Positions 44,791 through 53,362 of a DNA stretch of 64,000 nt are shown here, piece after piece; the stretch's first letter is position 1, and each line of letters opens with the position of its first letter. The notes beneath the pieces are model-generated. The model was not told the DNA's origin. It made no database searches and worked only from the letters and a program-made list of their open reading frames with translations. Position numbers and translations under genes: made by a program. The stretch covers positions 17,501 through 81,500 of the forward strand of contig JAJZDZ010000012.1 in NCBI GenBank assembly GCA_021851325.1, read 5' to 3'. The DNA is from Pseudomonadota bacterium. GTDB taxonomy: Bacteria > Pseudomonadota > Alphaproteobacteria > Micropepsales > Micropepsaceae.

Positions 44791-46953
44791 ATGTCTCTTC
44801 GACGCACGCAAACCTTCAGCCTCGCAGCACTTCTGCTTCTGGGCACAAGCTTCGGCGTAAGCGCTCCAGCTATCGCCGCGACCGCAAATCCTTTCGCCCA
44901 GCCTAGCCCGCTCCCCTTCCAGGCGCCGGATTTTTCCAAGATCAAGGACAGCGACTATCTGCCAGCCTTCGCGGAAGGGATGAAGCGTCAGCGCGCTGAG
45001 ATTGCGAAAATTGCCGACAATCCCGCGCCGCCCACGTTCGAAAACACGCTCGTAGCGATGGAAAAATCAGGGCGGATGCTCGATCGCGTGTCGGAGACTT
45101 TTTTTGGTGTCGACCAGGCTGACAGCGATGCCACGCTTAATCACGTCCAGGCCGTTGTCGCTCCGCAACTCGCCGCGCAAGAGGACGCGATCTACCTGAA
45201 TTCCAAGCTCTTCGCCCGCATCAAGGCGATTTACAGCCAGCGCGCACACCTCAAGCTGGATCCAGAAAGCCGTCAATTGCTCAAGGTCTACTACCAGCAG
45301 TTTGTTCACGATGGTGCAGATCTGTCGCCTGCTGACAAGAAGAAGCTGAAGGCGCTCAACGAACGCGAAGCAACGCTTGAAACAGAGTTCCAGCAAAAGC
45401 TGGTCGCGGCCACCAAGGCCGGTGCCTTTGTCACCTCTCATGTGGCCGATCTGGCTGGTCTCAGCAAAACCCAGATTGATGCGGCGGCGGCCGCCGCCAA
45501 GGCACATGGCCTGAGTGGCAAATGGATGATTCCGTTGCAGAATACCACGCAGCAGCCGGTGCTGGCCGAGTTGACTAACCGTGCGGTCCGCAAGAAGATT
45601 TTTGAAAATTCCTGGATGCGAGCCGAACGCGGCGATGCCAACGACACGCGCAAGGTTATCGCGGAACTGGCCAAGTTACGGGCGGTCAAGGCCAAGCTCT
45701 TGGGCTATCCGAGCTATGCCGACTACGAACTCTATGACCAGATGGCCAAGACGCCGCAGAATGTTCAGCGTTTTTTAGGACAGCTGATCGGACCTGCCGC
45801 CGCCAAGGCCGCGTCCGAAGCCCGAGAAATTCAGGCCATGATCAAAAAGGATGGCCAGAACTTCAAGCTAGAGCCATGGGATTGGGAATATTACTCCGAG
45901 CAGGTACGCAAGGCCAAATACAATGTCGACTCTAGCGAGTTGCGCCCCTACTTCGAGCTCAATCGGGTACTGAAGGATGGCGTCTTCTATGCCGCCCATG
46001 AGCTCTATGGAGTCACCTTCAAGGAACGCCACGATCTGCCTGTCTATCAGAAGGATGTGCGGGTGTTTGAGGTGTTTGATAATAATGGCGCGCCACTTGG
46101 GCTGATCTACTTCGACTACTTCAAACGTGACAACAAGGAAGGTGGAGCCTGGATGAGCAATTTCGTTCAGCAGTCCAAGCTCCTAGGCACCAAGGCTGTG
46201 GTTTATAATGTTGCCAACTTCACCAAGCCTGCTCCTGGCCAGCCGGCTCTGCTCAGCTTTGATGACGTGACCACGATGTTCCATGAATTCGGGCATGCTC
46301 TGAACAGTCTCTTCGCTGATCAGGAATACGAGACGCTGTCGGGCACCAACACGGCGCGTGACTGGGTCGAATTCCCGTCTCAGTTCAACCAGCACTGGGC
46401 GCTTTACCCCAAAGTTCTCGAGCACTACGCGGTCAACTACAAAACCGGAAAGCCGATCCCAAAGGCACTGGTTGAAAGGCTGCGGCATTCCCAGAGCTGG
46501 AACCAGGGCTACGATCTTGGGGAACTGCTGGCGGCTTCCGAGCTTGATATGGCGTGGCATACGCTACCGGCCAGCGCGCCATTGCAGAATGTTGATGCGT
46601 TCGAGACCAAGGCGCTGGCAGCGAGCCACACCAACTTCCCGGATGTGCCGACGCGTTATCGCTCAACCTACTTTCTGCATATCTGGGCCAATGGGTATGC
46701 CGCTGGCTATTATGCCTACCAGTGGACTGCGATGCTGGACGACGACGCCTATTCCTGGATCCTGCACCATGGCGGGATGACACGGGCGAACGGACAGCGC
46801 TACCGCGATCTGATCCTCGCCAAGGGCCATAGTGAGGGCTACAACGCCATGTTCCGGTCGTTCTACGGCCGGGCTCCAGACATTAGACCTATGCTCAAGG
46901 ACCTGGGTGTGATCTCGGACCGGGTTCACAAGCCGTCCAAGGCAAAACATTGA
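44791..46953 (+). CDS. M3 family oligopeptidase (peptidyl-dipeptidase Dcp-like), exported
   Basis: This is a 720-aa zinc peptidase of the thimet/Dcp family. The zinc site is MFHEFGHALNSL (HExGH), with the third ligand Glu in the following SGTNTARDWVEFPSQ segment. A signal peptide (AALLLLGTSFGVSAPAIAA) indicates periplasmic location. The start ATG 44791 gives MSLRRTQTFSLAALLLL. The upstream frame has no site. The C-terminal YFLHIWANGYAAGYYAYQW is typical of Dcp. It should trim dipeptides from short peptides. Confidence 0.93.
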   Translation: MSLRRTQTFSLAALLLLGTSFGVSAPAIAATANPFAQPSPLPFQAPDFSKIKDSDYLPAFAEGMKRQRAEIAKIADNPAPPTFENTLVAMEKSGRMLDRVSETFFGVDQADSDATLNHVQAVVAPQLAAQEDAIYLNSKLFARIKAIYSQRAHLKLDPESRQLLKVYYQQFVHDGADLSPADKKKLKALNEREATLETEFQQKLVAATKAGAFVTSHVADLAGLSKTQIDAAAAAAKAHGLSGKWMIPLQNTTQQPVLAELTNRAVRKKIFENSWMRAERGDANDTRKVIAELAKLRAVKAKLLGYPSYADYELYDQMAKTPQNVQRFLGQLIGPAAAKAASEAREIQAMIKKDGQNFKLEPWDWEYYSEQVRKAKYNVDSSELRPYFELNRVLKDGVFYAAHELYGVTFKERHDLPVYQKDVRVFEVFDNNGAPLGLIYFDYFKRDNKEGGAWMSNFVQQSKLLGTKAVVYNVANFTKPAPGQPALLSFDDVTTMFHEFGHALNSLFADQEYETLSGTNTARDWVEFPSQFNQHWALYPKVLEHYAVNYKTGKPIPKALVERLRHSQSWNQGYDLGELLAASELDMAWHTLPASAPLQNVDAFETKALAASHTNFPDVPTRYRSTYFLHIWANGYAAGYYAYQWTAMLDDDAYSWILHHGGMTRANGQRYRDLILAKGHSEGYNAMFRSFYGRAPDIRPMLKDLGVISDRVHKPSKAKH

Positions 46954-47131
46954 AGCTTTGCGCATACCGGTCACCCGGGGGAGCTGCGATACTCCTCCGG
47001 TTGGCAGGGAGCGGCAACCACGGGCAGGCTTCTGGCGGTTGGGGGCTCGGGGCCAAGAAGCGGGGCCTGCCGCAAAGACGGGTATTGACCCGCGCCCGGC
47101 TGTTCGTCATAACCCCGGCCTTACTTGGAGT

Positions 47132-47206
47132 GCGGGCGTAGCTCAGGGGTAGAGCATAACCTTGCCAAGGTTAGGGTCGCGCGTTCGATTCGCGTCGCCC
47201 GCTCCA
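47132..47206 (+). tRNA. tRNA-Gly (GCC)
   Basis: This is a 75-nt tRNA including encoded CCA. The acceptor stem GCGGGCG/CGCCCGC, D arm GCTCAGGGGTAGAGC, anticodon loop TTGCCAA flanked by AACC/GGTT and T arm GCGCGTTCGATTCGCGT are complete. Discriminator base is T. It marks the left edge of a possible small island. Confidence 0.96.
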
Positions 47207-47284
47207 AAATTCCCGTTGAGAATCAAAAGCTTGGTTGACTTTTTCGGGGCTTTTTTCTGCTTCCCCGCCTTTTTTCAGTTATCC

Positions 47285-47317
47285 GGGGAAGCATGGGGAA
47301 GCACGCGGGAAGCACGC
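47285..47317 (+). repeat. Short direct repeats after tRNA-Gly
   Basis: GGGGAAGCAT (47285-47294), GGGGAAGCACGC (47295-47306) and GGGAAGCACGC (47307-47317) repeat at 10-12 bp spacing, about 80 bp after the tRNA. Similar repeats flank tRNA-integrated elements (integrase arm sites), though no integrase is present. The rest of 47207-47538 contains no gene. Confidence 0.55.
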
Positions 47318-47538
47318 AGAGGCGAAATTGCGGGCCGTGGCGGGCGCCCGGAGCCTCTTTTCGAACCATCAGCCCGCGATCAAAACCTCGTCGCGACACT
47401 CACTCTCTCGCTGGAACGCGCTCGCAGGAAGAGCCGGCGCCTGAAAGCCTGCGCTTCCATGGGCAGCCAGCGACAGCGTGCCCTCGATGCTGAAATAATG
47501 CAGCCCTAAATTAGGGTCGTATTAGAAGGTGACGTAGG

Positions 47539-48180
47539 TTGGCTCATCGAGCACAGTTCACCGCCGCCGAGGCCGCGTTCGTTTTACGCGAGCCGGTGAG
47601 GGTCGTGAAGAAATCTCTGGATCTTGGACCCGTGCGCCCGGTTTTGGTGCAACGCGCCGGCGCACCTGTGCGCGCGATCGAGTGGCGCGACCTCTTCTAT
47701 CTCTACGCCGTGCGAGCCCTGCGCGACGAACTCACGCCCAAGGCGCGCGGCGAATTCTATGAGGCGCTCCAGCAGACGCCCATCGAACAACGCGATGAAG
47801 TTCGCTTCGGCCGGTTCCGCGTTTCGGTTCGCGACCTGGTTCAGGAAGTCGAGCAGCGCACCTTGGATCTCGCAGCGCTGGCTGAGAAGGTGGAGGTTCG
47901 GGCCGATGGCGAGTCTGTGGTGAAAGGCACGCAGGTCGAGGTCTACCGGCTTGCCGCACTGCTCGAAGGTGGGGCATCGATTGAACAGGTGCTGGAAGAT
48001 TATCCGTCCCTGTCACGCGAGCATGTCGAGGCGGCCATGGCCTACGCGAAAGCCTATCCCAAGGCGGGGCGGCCTTATCCGCGCATCAGCGTTAAGCGGG
48101 CGGTGCAGGGAGTCGGGCTGGAGGACCTCGATGATGCCGATCGCGGCGAGGGCGATACCCAGAAGCATTTTCGACATTGA
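47539..48180 (+). CDS. DUF433-type antitoxin-like protein (213 aa)
   Basis: The C-terminal half (about residues 110-190, ESVVKGTQVEVYRLAALLEGGASIEQ then EDYPSLSREHVEAAMAYAK) matches DUF433, a winged-HTH found in antitoxins of PIN-domain (VapBC-like) pairs. The N-terminal half is a longer HTH-like segment (TAAEAAFVLREPVRVVKKSL), as in MerR-like fusions. TTG 47539 is the start, with AAGGTGA upstream. Normally a PIN or DUF5615 toxin follows. Here only a 43-aa overlapping frame (48131-48262) does, so the toxin is shortened or lost. Confidence 0.82.
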   Translation: MAHRAQFTAAEAAFVLREPVRVVKKSLDLGPVRPVLVQRAGAPVRAIEWRDLFYLYAVRALRDELTPKARGEFYEALQQTPIEQRDEVRFGRFRVSVRDLVQEVEQRTLDLAALAEKVEVRADGESVVKGTQVEVYRLAALLEGGASIEQVLEDYPSLSREHVEAAMAYAKAYPKAGRPYPRISVKRAVQGVGLEDLDDADRGEGDTQKHFRH

Positions 48181-48262
48181 TGGAGAAGTCTTTGTCGCAG
48201 TGACCACGGAGAGAGGCGGAGGCCTCCACCTTGTGCCTCGCGCGCGCGATAATTTTCAATGA
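48131..48262 (+). CDS. Short frame overlapping the antitoxin, possible toxin remnant
   Basis: A 43-aa frame starts with ATGATG inside the last 50 bp of the DUF433 gene, where a partner toxin would start. It reads FDIDGEVFVAVTTERGGGLH then stops. It is too short for a PIN or DUF5615 toxin and has no recognised domain. It may be a truncated gene or chance. Confidence 0.3.
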   Translation: MMPIAARAIPRSIFDIDGEVFVAVTTERGGGLHLVPRARDNFQ

Positions 48263-48293
48263 AAGGCGCGCGGGAGAGGTGGGCTTCCTATAG

Positions 48294-49307
48294 CTAGCCG
48301 TTTCTGAATGCGTAGGCGTATCCGTTCAGCGCTGGCGCACCACCGAGATGTGCGTAGAGTACCTTCGAGCCCTCGGCAAAGTAGCCCTTCTCGACAAGAT
48401 CGATCATGCCCTGCATCGATTTTCCCTCGTAGACGGGATCGGTGATCATACCCTCGAGCTGAGCGGCGAGGCGGATGGCGGACTTGGTTTCTTCCGATGG
48501 GATGCCATAGGCTGGATAGGCATAGTCTTCGATGAGGACGACATCGTCGGCGACGATATCCTTGCCCAGCTCGACCAGCTTCGCGGTTTTGCGGGCGATG
48601 TCGAGTACCTGTGCTTTGGTCTGAGAGGGTGTGGACGACCCATCTATACCGATCACCTTCCGCTCGCGGCCGTCCTTCGCGAAGCCGACGAGCATGCCGG
48701 CATGCGTTGAACCTGTCACGGTGCAGACCACTATATAGTCGAAGGTGAAGCCCAACTCTCTTTCCTGCGCTCTGACCTCTTCAGCGAACCCGACATAACC
48801 GAGGCCCCCGAATTTGTGGACCGAGGCGCCGGCAGGGATCGCGTATGGCCTGCCGCCCTTCGCCTTCACGTCATCGATCGCATCCTGCCAGCTCCTCCTG
48901 ATGCCGATGTCGAAACCTTCGTCGATCAGGCGCACATCGGCGCCCATGATGCGGCTGAGCATGATGTTGCCGACCCGGTCATAGACTGCATCCTCGTGCG
49001 GCACCCAACTCTCCTGCACGAGGCGGCACTTCATACCGATCTTGGCGGCCACTGCCGCCACCATGCGCGTGTGGTTCGATTGGACGCCTCCGATCGAGAC
49101 CAGCGTATCGGCGTTGGCGGCGATCGCATCTGGGATGATGTACTCGAGCTTTCTAAGCTTGTTGCCGCCATAGGCCAGGCCTGAATTGCAGTCCTCGCGT
49201 TTTGCGTAGAGATCGACCTTGCCGCCGAGATGTGCGCTGAGCCGCTCCAGCTTTTCGATGTGGGTAGGTCCGAAGGTGAGCGGATAGCGCTCGAATTTCT
49301 CCAGCAT
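48294..49307 (-). CDS. acdS: 1-aminocyclopropane-1-carboxylate (ACC) deaminase
   Basis: This is a 337-aa PLP enzyme that breaks the ethylene precursor ACC to 2-oxobutyrate and ammonia, a trait of plant-associated bacteria. The PLP Lys is in [11 protein letters not shown] (Lys50). The residues that separate true AcdS from D-cysteine desulfhydrase are both present: Glu in [10 protein letters not shown] (position 292) and Leu in [14 protein letters not shown] (position 319). The length and order match rhizobial AcdS. The divergent gene 160 bp away encodes its Lrp-type regulator AcdR. It lies between tRNA-Gly and the degenerate tRNA, so transfer is likely. Confidence 0.93.
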   Translation of the reverse strand: MLEKFERYPLTFGPTHIEKLERLSAHLGGKVDLYAKREDCNSGLAYGGNKLRKLEYIIPDAIAANADTLVSIGGVQSNHTRMVAAVAAKIGMKCRLVQESWVPHEDAVYDRVGNIMLSRIMGADVRLIDEGFDIGIRRSWQDAIDDVKAKGGRPYAIPAGASVHKFGGLGYVGFAEEVRAQERELGFTFDYIVVCTVTGSTHAGMLVGFAKDGRERKVIGIDGSSTPSQTKAQVLDIARKTAKLVELGKDIVADDVVLIEDYAYPAYGIPSEETKSAIRLAAQLEGMITDPVYEGKSMQGMIDLVEKGYFAEGSKVLYAHLGGAPALNGYAYAFRNG

Positions 49308-49391
49308 TCGAGAATTCCCTTACGAAGGTGGTTGAGGGGAATCGCTATCACGCACCGGACGAAAGGTGCTCCCGAAATGCAGGGATTTTTA

Positions 49392-49442
49392 CCGATATTG
49401 CACTTCATTTAGCTCCATATATGAGTGAATATGCCGATATTC
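49392..49442. promoter_or_regulatory. Operator candidates in the acdS-acdR intergenic region
   Basis: GAATATGCCGATATTC (49427-49442) is a perfect inverted repeat with 6-bp arms and a 4-nt centre. CCGATATT occurs at 49392-49399 and again at 49434-49441, 42 bp apart (four helical turns). CATATATG (49416-49423) lies between. Spaced sites of this kind suit an Lrp-type octamer. AcdR binding is inferred. Confidence 0.55.
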
Positions 49443-49466
49443 AGCCAACCATCGGAAGAATATTTC

Positions 49467-49931
49467 ATGACGTCGCGACTGGACCGGACTGACCTCAAGC
49501 TATTGAGATTGCTGCAGAACAATGGGCGTCTCAGCAATGCGGAGCTGGCGCAGACCGCGTCGATCAGCGCGGCGACCTGCCATCGCAGGGTCCAAAGCTT
49601 GTTCGAGGAGGGATATGTAAGCCAGGTGAGGGCGATGATTGCGCCGCGCAAGGTTGGAAAGGGTGCGCTGGTCATGGTCGGAGTCGTGTTGGACCGATCG
49701 ACACCGGAAAGCTTCGCCGCATTCGAGGAGGCAGTCGCGCAGCTCAAATTCGTGCTTGATTGCCATCTGGTCGCCGGCGATTTCGATTATTTCCTGAAGA
49801 TCCGCGTCGGCGACATGGAGGACTTCAATCGTCTGCACGGCGAGCGCCTGATCGCGCTGCCGGGGGTGCGCCAGACGCGGACATTCTTCGTGATGAAGGA
49901 AGTTGTCGACAACGCGGCGCTGGATTTTTGA
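49467..49931 (+). CDS. acdR: Lrp/AsnC family regulator, probable AcdR
   Basis: This is a 154-aa Lrp-type regulator divergent from acdS. The HTH region is LDRTDLKLLRLLQNNGRLSN and AATCHRRVQSLFEEGYVS. The RAM domain has LVAGDFDYFLKIRVGDMEDF. Known AcdR proteins in Pseudomonas, Azospirillum and rhizobia activate acdS in response to ACC/AcdB and are repressed by leucine. ATG 49467 has GGAAGAA upstream. GTG 49425 and ATG 49431 extend the frame and cross the operator palindrome, so I did not use them. Confidence 0.9.
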   Translation: MTSRLDRTDLKLLRLLQNNGRLSNAELAQTASISAATCHRRVQSLFEEGYVSQVRAMIAPRKVGKGALVMVGVVLDRSTPESFAAFEEAVAQLKFVLDCHLVAGDFDYFLKIRVGDMEDFNRLHGERLIALPGVRQTRTFFVMKEVVDNAALDF

Positions 49932-50488
49932 CGAGATCCAGCAAATGGGCCCGACGAATGCTTTGGTCGGCCTTCTCCGCGACGCCAGCTTGCTCCGCGA
50001 AGGATGGCCAGCTTTCGTCCCGCTTCGTTTCCTTCTATTCGCAGTCCGTCGGCCTGAGCGCTGAGTGTTCCACCGGGGCCGGCGGAAGCCGCAGGGACAG
50101 GGGCTTTCGTCGATGCTTTCCGCGACGGCTGGCTCTGTCCGAAGCGTGTGCGGGATCTCCCCCGGGAACTGAGCTTTCTCGATAGCCCTCGCCAAGATGC
50201 GCTTCGTCACCTCGAAGTGTCTGCCCAGGGACATAGCCTGCAGAACATGATCTTTTGGCTTATTATTGCAGTATCGAACGGAAAGAGTCTCGGACCGCGC
50301 ATCGGGCCAGGCTCGGATCGCTGGCTTAGGCTCCTTCGCCTCGCAGAAGAGGCTGGTGTTTGTAATCGATAACAGTCAGTGTGGGCGACGAAATGTGAAG
50401 CGGAAGAAGCGGTTGAAGGCCCAGTAGATCATCACAAGGGAAGTGACGGGTCAGGGTTTTGCAAGGAGGCCGGAACCGCGTTGTTCGT
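49932..50488. other. Non-coding stretch after acdR
   Basis: This is 557 bp between acdR and the end of the SMP-30 gene. Frames on both strands exist but lack recognised domains and ribosome sites. Base use differs from the flanking genes, as in decayed mobile DNA. I found no terminal inverted repeats. Confidence 0.4.
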
Positions 50489-51439
50489 CTATTCGAGTTC
50501 CTCTGGTAGGCGAAACGTCGGCAAATGGGATAGCGTCAAAGAGCCGACATACGCTGTGCGACCGTCTGGTCCGCCAAATGCTATGCTCGTCGGCAGCGGT
50601 AGCGGACCGGTTTTTGATGCGCAAGCGAGAAGATGATCGATCGTACAGCTGCGTTGTTCCACACAGGCAGCCATATCCTCGACGGCGGGTTCATTCATGT
50701 CGCGGTACACAATATGTGGGTCACCGCGCCGATCGATAACCATCAATCCGTTTTGGCTGACGAGCGTGACCCAGAGATTACCCCTGCGATCAAAGCTGAT
50801 GCCATCTGGAAATGCTCCCCGGCCCAGGCTTTCAGGTCCGAACGTCTCCCTTCTGCCAAGTGAACCGTCGGACCTGATCGGGAAACGTACGACCCTGCAA
50901 CCCAAGGTCTCGGCCGCATAGAGATGGCGACCGTCAGGAGAGATTTTCACTTCGTTGGTCGAGTCCAACCCATCGGCGACAATTTCGCCGCGAGCGCCTT
51001 CGCCATCGATTCGAACGATATATCCATCGGTATCCGACGAGGTAAGCGCATCGCCCCAGTGTGGCTTGCGAGTCATCATCGAAAGCCACGTCCGGTCCAT
51101 CCCGTCGGCACACGCATAGTTAACGGTACCAAGCGGCTTACCATCGAAGTTGTCCAACAACACTCGGGTTTTCCCGTTCGGCGCAATGAGATAAACGCGG
51201 CCATCGCCAATTCCGGCAACAACAAAGCTCCCATCCGGCCGACGACTGAATCCATTGGGAACTGCGACCCCAGAACCGAGCAATTCCGGCTGAACGCCAG
51301 TCGTGACCTGGGCAACACCACCACGCATGTCGGACACCCAGATACCATCGTCATCGATCCATACGCATTCGGGGCGCTGTAATCCGCGCCCGAACGTCTT
51401 GAAGTTCGCATCGTTCAGCTTGAATTCAGAGAGTTTCAC
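50489..51439 (-). CDS. SMP-30/gluconolactonase-family sugar lactonase-like protein
   Basis: This is a 316-aa six-bladed beta-propeller (SMP-30/Gluconolactonase/LRE-like region). Metal-site residues are expected at Glu (PECVWIDDDGIWVSDMRGG), Asn (ADGLDSTNEVKISPDGRHLY) and Asp (AFPDGISFDRRGNLWVTL). These blades are clear. Relatives hydrolyse aldonolactones. The start ATG 51439 has GAATTCAAGCTG only, but it aligns with family starts (KLSEFKLND). The C terminus runs on past the last blade. Part of the tRNA-Gly-to-tRNA-like segment. Confidence 0.85.
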   Translation of the reverse strand: MKLSEFKLNDANFKTFGRGLQRPECVWIDDDGIWVSDMRGGVAQVTTGVQPELLGSGVAVPNGFSRRPDGSFVVAGIGDGRVYLIAPNGKTRVLLDNFDGKPLGTVNYACADGMDRTWLSMMTRKPHWGDALTSSDTDGYIVRIDGEGARGEIVADGLDSTNEVKISPDGRHLYAAETLGCRVVRFPIRSDGSLGRRETFGPESLGRGAFPDGISFDRRGNLWVTLVSQNGLMVIDRRGDPHIVYRDMNEPAVEDMAACVEQRSCTIDHLLACASKTGPLPLPTSIAFGGPDGRTAYVGSLTLSHLPTFRLPEELE

Positions 51440-51993
51440 GTGACCACTCCATGCTGTGCCGTATCGAGCTGATCATTGGATGTCTTGCCGCAATAGCCGT
51501 TAGCCACGCCGATAGAATTCGGGCAATGACGCAGCCTCTCGTGCAAGCAAACTGTTGCGCTTGCACACGGGCTGGGCAGTGAGCATGACAATATGCTCCT
51601 CCGCGCGTAAATGGCGCATTTGCCGGGGCCATTTCGCCGAAGTGACCAACGGCTTCAACCAACAGGACCATGCCCTCCTAAAGGAAGTAGGATATGGAAG
51701 CCTGCTGACAAAGGGCTGATCTGTCGCCATAACTGTCAGATATCCTTCATGTTATTTATGGCCACCTATCGTGGCCCAGAGCTTGTGAAGAATTTCTGTA
51801 CCGCAGCGACGGCGACTAGGCGCACAGCCGAGAAAATGCTTGCCGGCATATCGGCCGCGGTGGAACCGGCGAAGACGCAGCGCGTCGGTCAGACAAGCCC
51901 GGTGACTTGCTCCATACCTAATCAAGCTCTTCCGATACCTTAGGGGCAATGCACCCCGATATCAGGTCCGAAGGTCTCAAGGTTTGGCGTCCG
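51440..51993. other. Non-coding stretch, possible decayed gene
   Basis: This is 554 bp with no clear gene. A minus-strand frame near 51530-51671 (GHFGEMAPANAPFTRGGAY) has coding-like composition but no start and breaks off upstream. I read it as a relic. Confidence 0.35.
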
Positions 51994-52200
51994 TTATTCG
52001 CCAAGCGTGTGGCCCTGTTTGTTCAGCCGCTTTGTCCACCGGCGCGCGCGGCCACTCTGTTCTGCATAGGCCAGTGTCATGGCAAGGACACCGAAAGCTA
52101 TGATGGCGTAAAGTAATCCGCCTTCGATCGCCTGTGCCCGTCCAACCCAGAGGGTCGGGCCGCTCTGGCTTATCTTCACAAGAGCCGGATCATGACCGGG
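51994..52200 (-). pseudogene. C-terminal fragment of a single-span membrane protein
   Basis: The frame reads GPTLWVGRAQAIEGGLLYA then AIIAFGVLAMTLAYAEQSG, one membrane helix and a basic tail ending HTLGE. It has no start or N-terminal domain; it merges upstream with antisense sequence of the CPBP relic. The family is not recognised. The composition and hydropathy suggest a true but truncated gene. Confidence 0.4.
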
Positions 52201-52467
52201 TTGATCGACGTTCGCCAAGCCGACGGCGTAGGATTCGCTGAAGAATTGGCCTTCCGCGGCTATCTCTTTCAGACCTTGGGCGAGCGCATGCCCGCGTGGG
52301 CAGCCGCTGGATTGAGCGCGGTGATTTTCGTCGCATATCACTTGACCCTGGGCGGTTTCGGTCCGGGGTTCGTTGCGACCGTCATTTGCTTGGCGCTGAC
52401 CATTGGGATGATCTCGACCGACTTGGGACCGGCCTCCTTCGAGACTTCATGCCGGTTCGTCTTGTAG
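52192..52467 (+). pseudogene. Truncated CPBP intramembrane protease (Abi family) fragment
   Basis: The frame holds the CPBP motif EELAFRGYLFQTLGERMPAW (Glu-Glu-x3-Arg) followed by two membrane stretches (AAGLSAVIFVAYHLTLGG, FVATVICLALTIGMI), then departs from the family after ISTDLG. The N-terminal helices and the C-terminal His motifs are missing. A remnant of a CAAX-protease-like gene. Confidence 0.6.
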
Positions 52468-52584
52468 AGCCACAAATGCAGTGCTTACGGAGGTGATCAT
52501 CGACACTCGAGGTCAATAGGTTGAAGGCAACGCGCAACAGCCGCGACCTTAGCGGACGTTGCATAGAGATCACGAACACGAGGG

Positions 52585-52648
52585 ATGCGTAGGTCGAGTT
52601 GCGGATCTTACCAAGATTAGAGGTGCGCGTTCGTTACGCGTCGACCGG
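52585..52648 (+). pseudogene. Degenerate tRNA-Gly-like sequence
   Basis: Sequence similar to the tRNA-Gly at 47132. GCGTAG starts the match, the anticodon arm ATCTTACCAAGATTAG keeps a stem around loop TTACCAA (ACC in place of GCC), and the T arm GCGCGTTCGTTACGCGT retains the 5-bp stem and TTCG. The D arm is shortened and the acceptor stem no longer pairs. This looks like an old tRNA-Gly copy, possibly the right attachment site of the island that begins at 47132. Confidence 0.65.
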
Positions 52649-52925
52649 CAAATCGTGGTTCGATGCTGCGCTGACAGGGATCGTTTGAAACAGGATGGTT
52701 CTTCTGCTTCCTCGTCCGCGTCTTGCGGGGGCCAAGCCAGCCAGGGACATTGCCGAAACGATGCTGGCAGGCTTGTGGATCACCTGGCCCAAGACCGCGT
52801 CATCATAAGATGCCCATGTTCCTGCCACTATGCTTGGCGTCCGAGGGCGCGCGCATCGCAAGAACGGTGGCCATATGGCTCTAGCGCACCTCCAGGATCC
52901 GCTAGAGTTCGTGAGATGAGGCGTT

Positions 52926-53282
52926 TCAGATGCTTGCCTTCCGGCGCAATCCGCCCAGGAACAACACGACCCCTGCGACCACCGCGAGCCCGCCCGCAAA
53001 TGCCATGGCGGCCAAGACATGTGGTAACGCTGCCGGGAACATTGCCAGGACACGGTTGAAATAGCCGGTAGAGGTCAGAAGCGCCGGTCCCATCAGCTGC
53101 AGTCCCAGCAGCATGACCATGAGACCGAACATGTGATGAGGCTCAGACGCCGTCCGCCCCAGATTGGCGCGGGATCCTTCTGGCGAAGTCGCCGGGCGGC
53201 GCCCGGCAACGCCAACCTTGCTCCCGAAGCGGGGGCCCGTCAGATAGCCAGGGAAATAATACGCATTGCGGACGCTACGCAT
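52926..53282 (-). CDS. Hypothetical membrane protein (118 aa)
   Basis: No family recognised. The N-terminal half is polar (RSVRNAYYFPGYLTGPRFGSK). The C-terminal half has two hydrophobic segments (MFGLMVMLLGLQLMGPALL and VLAAMAFAGGLAVVAGVVLFL) and a basic end. ATG 53282 has GGGAGGA at the right distance. Upstream sequence carries a pair of TGTCGCACA sites, suggesting dedicated control. It lies just outside the degenerate tRNA. Confidence 0.7.
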   Translation of the reverse strand: MRSVRNAYYFPGYLTGPRFGSKVGVAGRRPATSPEGSRANLGRTASEPHHMFGLMVMLLGLQLMGPALLTSTGYFNRVLAMFPAALPHVLAAMAFAGGLAVVAGVVLFLGGLRRKASI

Positions 53283-53332
53283 AAATCCTCCCACGAACTG
53301 TTTTCATTCTAAGGAGCAAGCCTAGCACAAAA

Positions 53333-53362
53333 TGTCGCACATGCACGACCTTTTGTCGCACA
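53333..53362 (-). promoter_or_regulatory. Paired TGTCGCACA operator candidates
   Basis: TGTCGCACA occurs at 53333-53341 and 53354-53362, starts 21 bp apart (two helical turns). Each has TGT/ACA dyad symmetry. They sit 50-80 bp upstream of the small membrane gene at 53282, overlapping where its promoter should be. Confidence 0.5.

Noticed and set aside
50379-50636. 85-codon plus-strand frame over the end of the SMP-30 gene
   Set aside because: Mostly antisense to the lactonase gene; no start site or domain.
50489-53300. An insertion sequence in the 50-53 kb stretch
   Set aside because: No transposase frame, terminal inverted repeats or target duplications could be identified.
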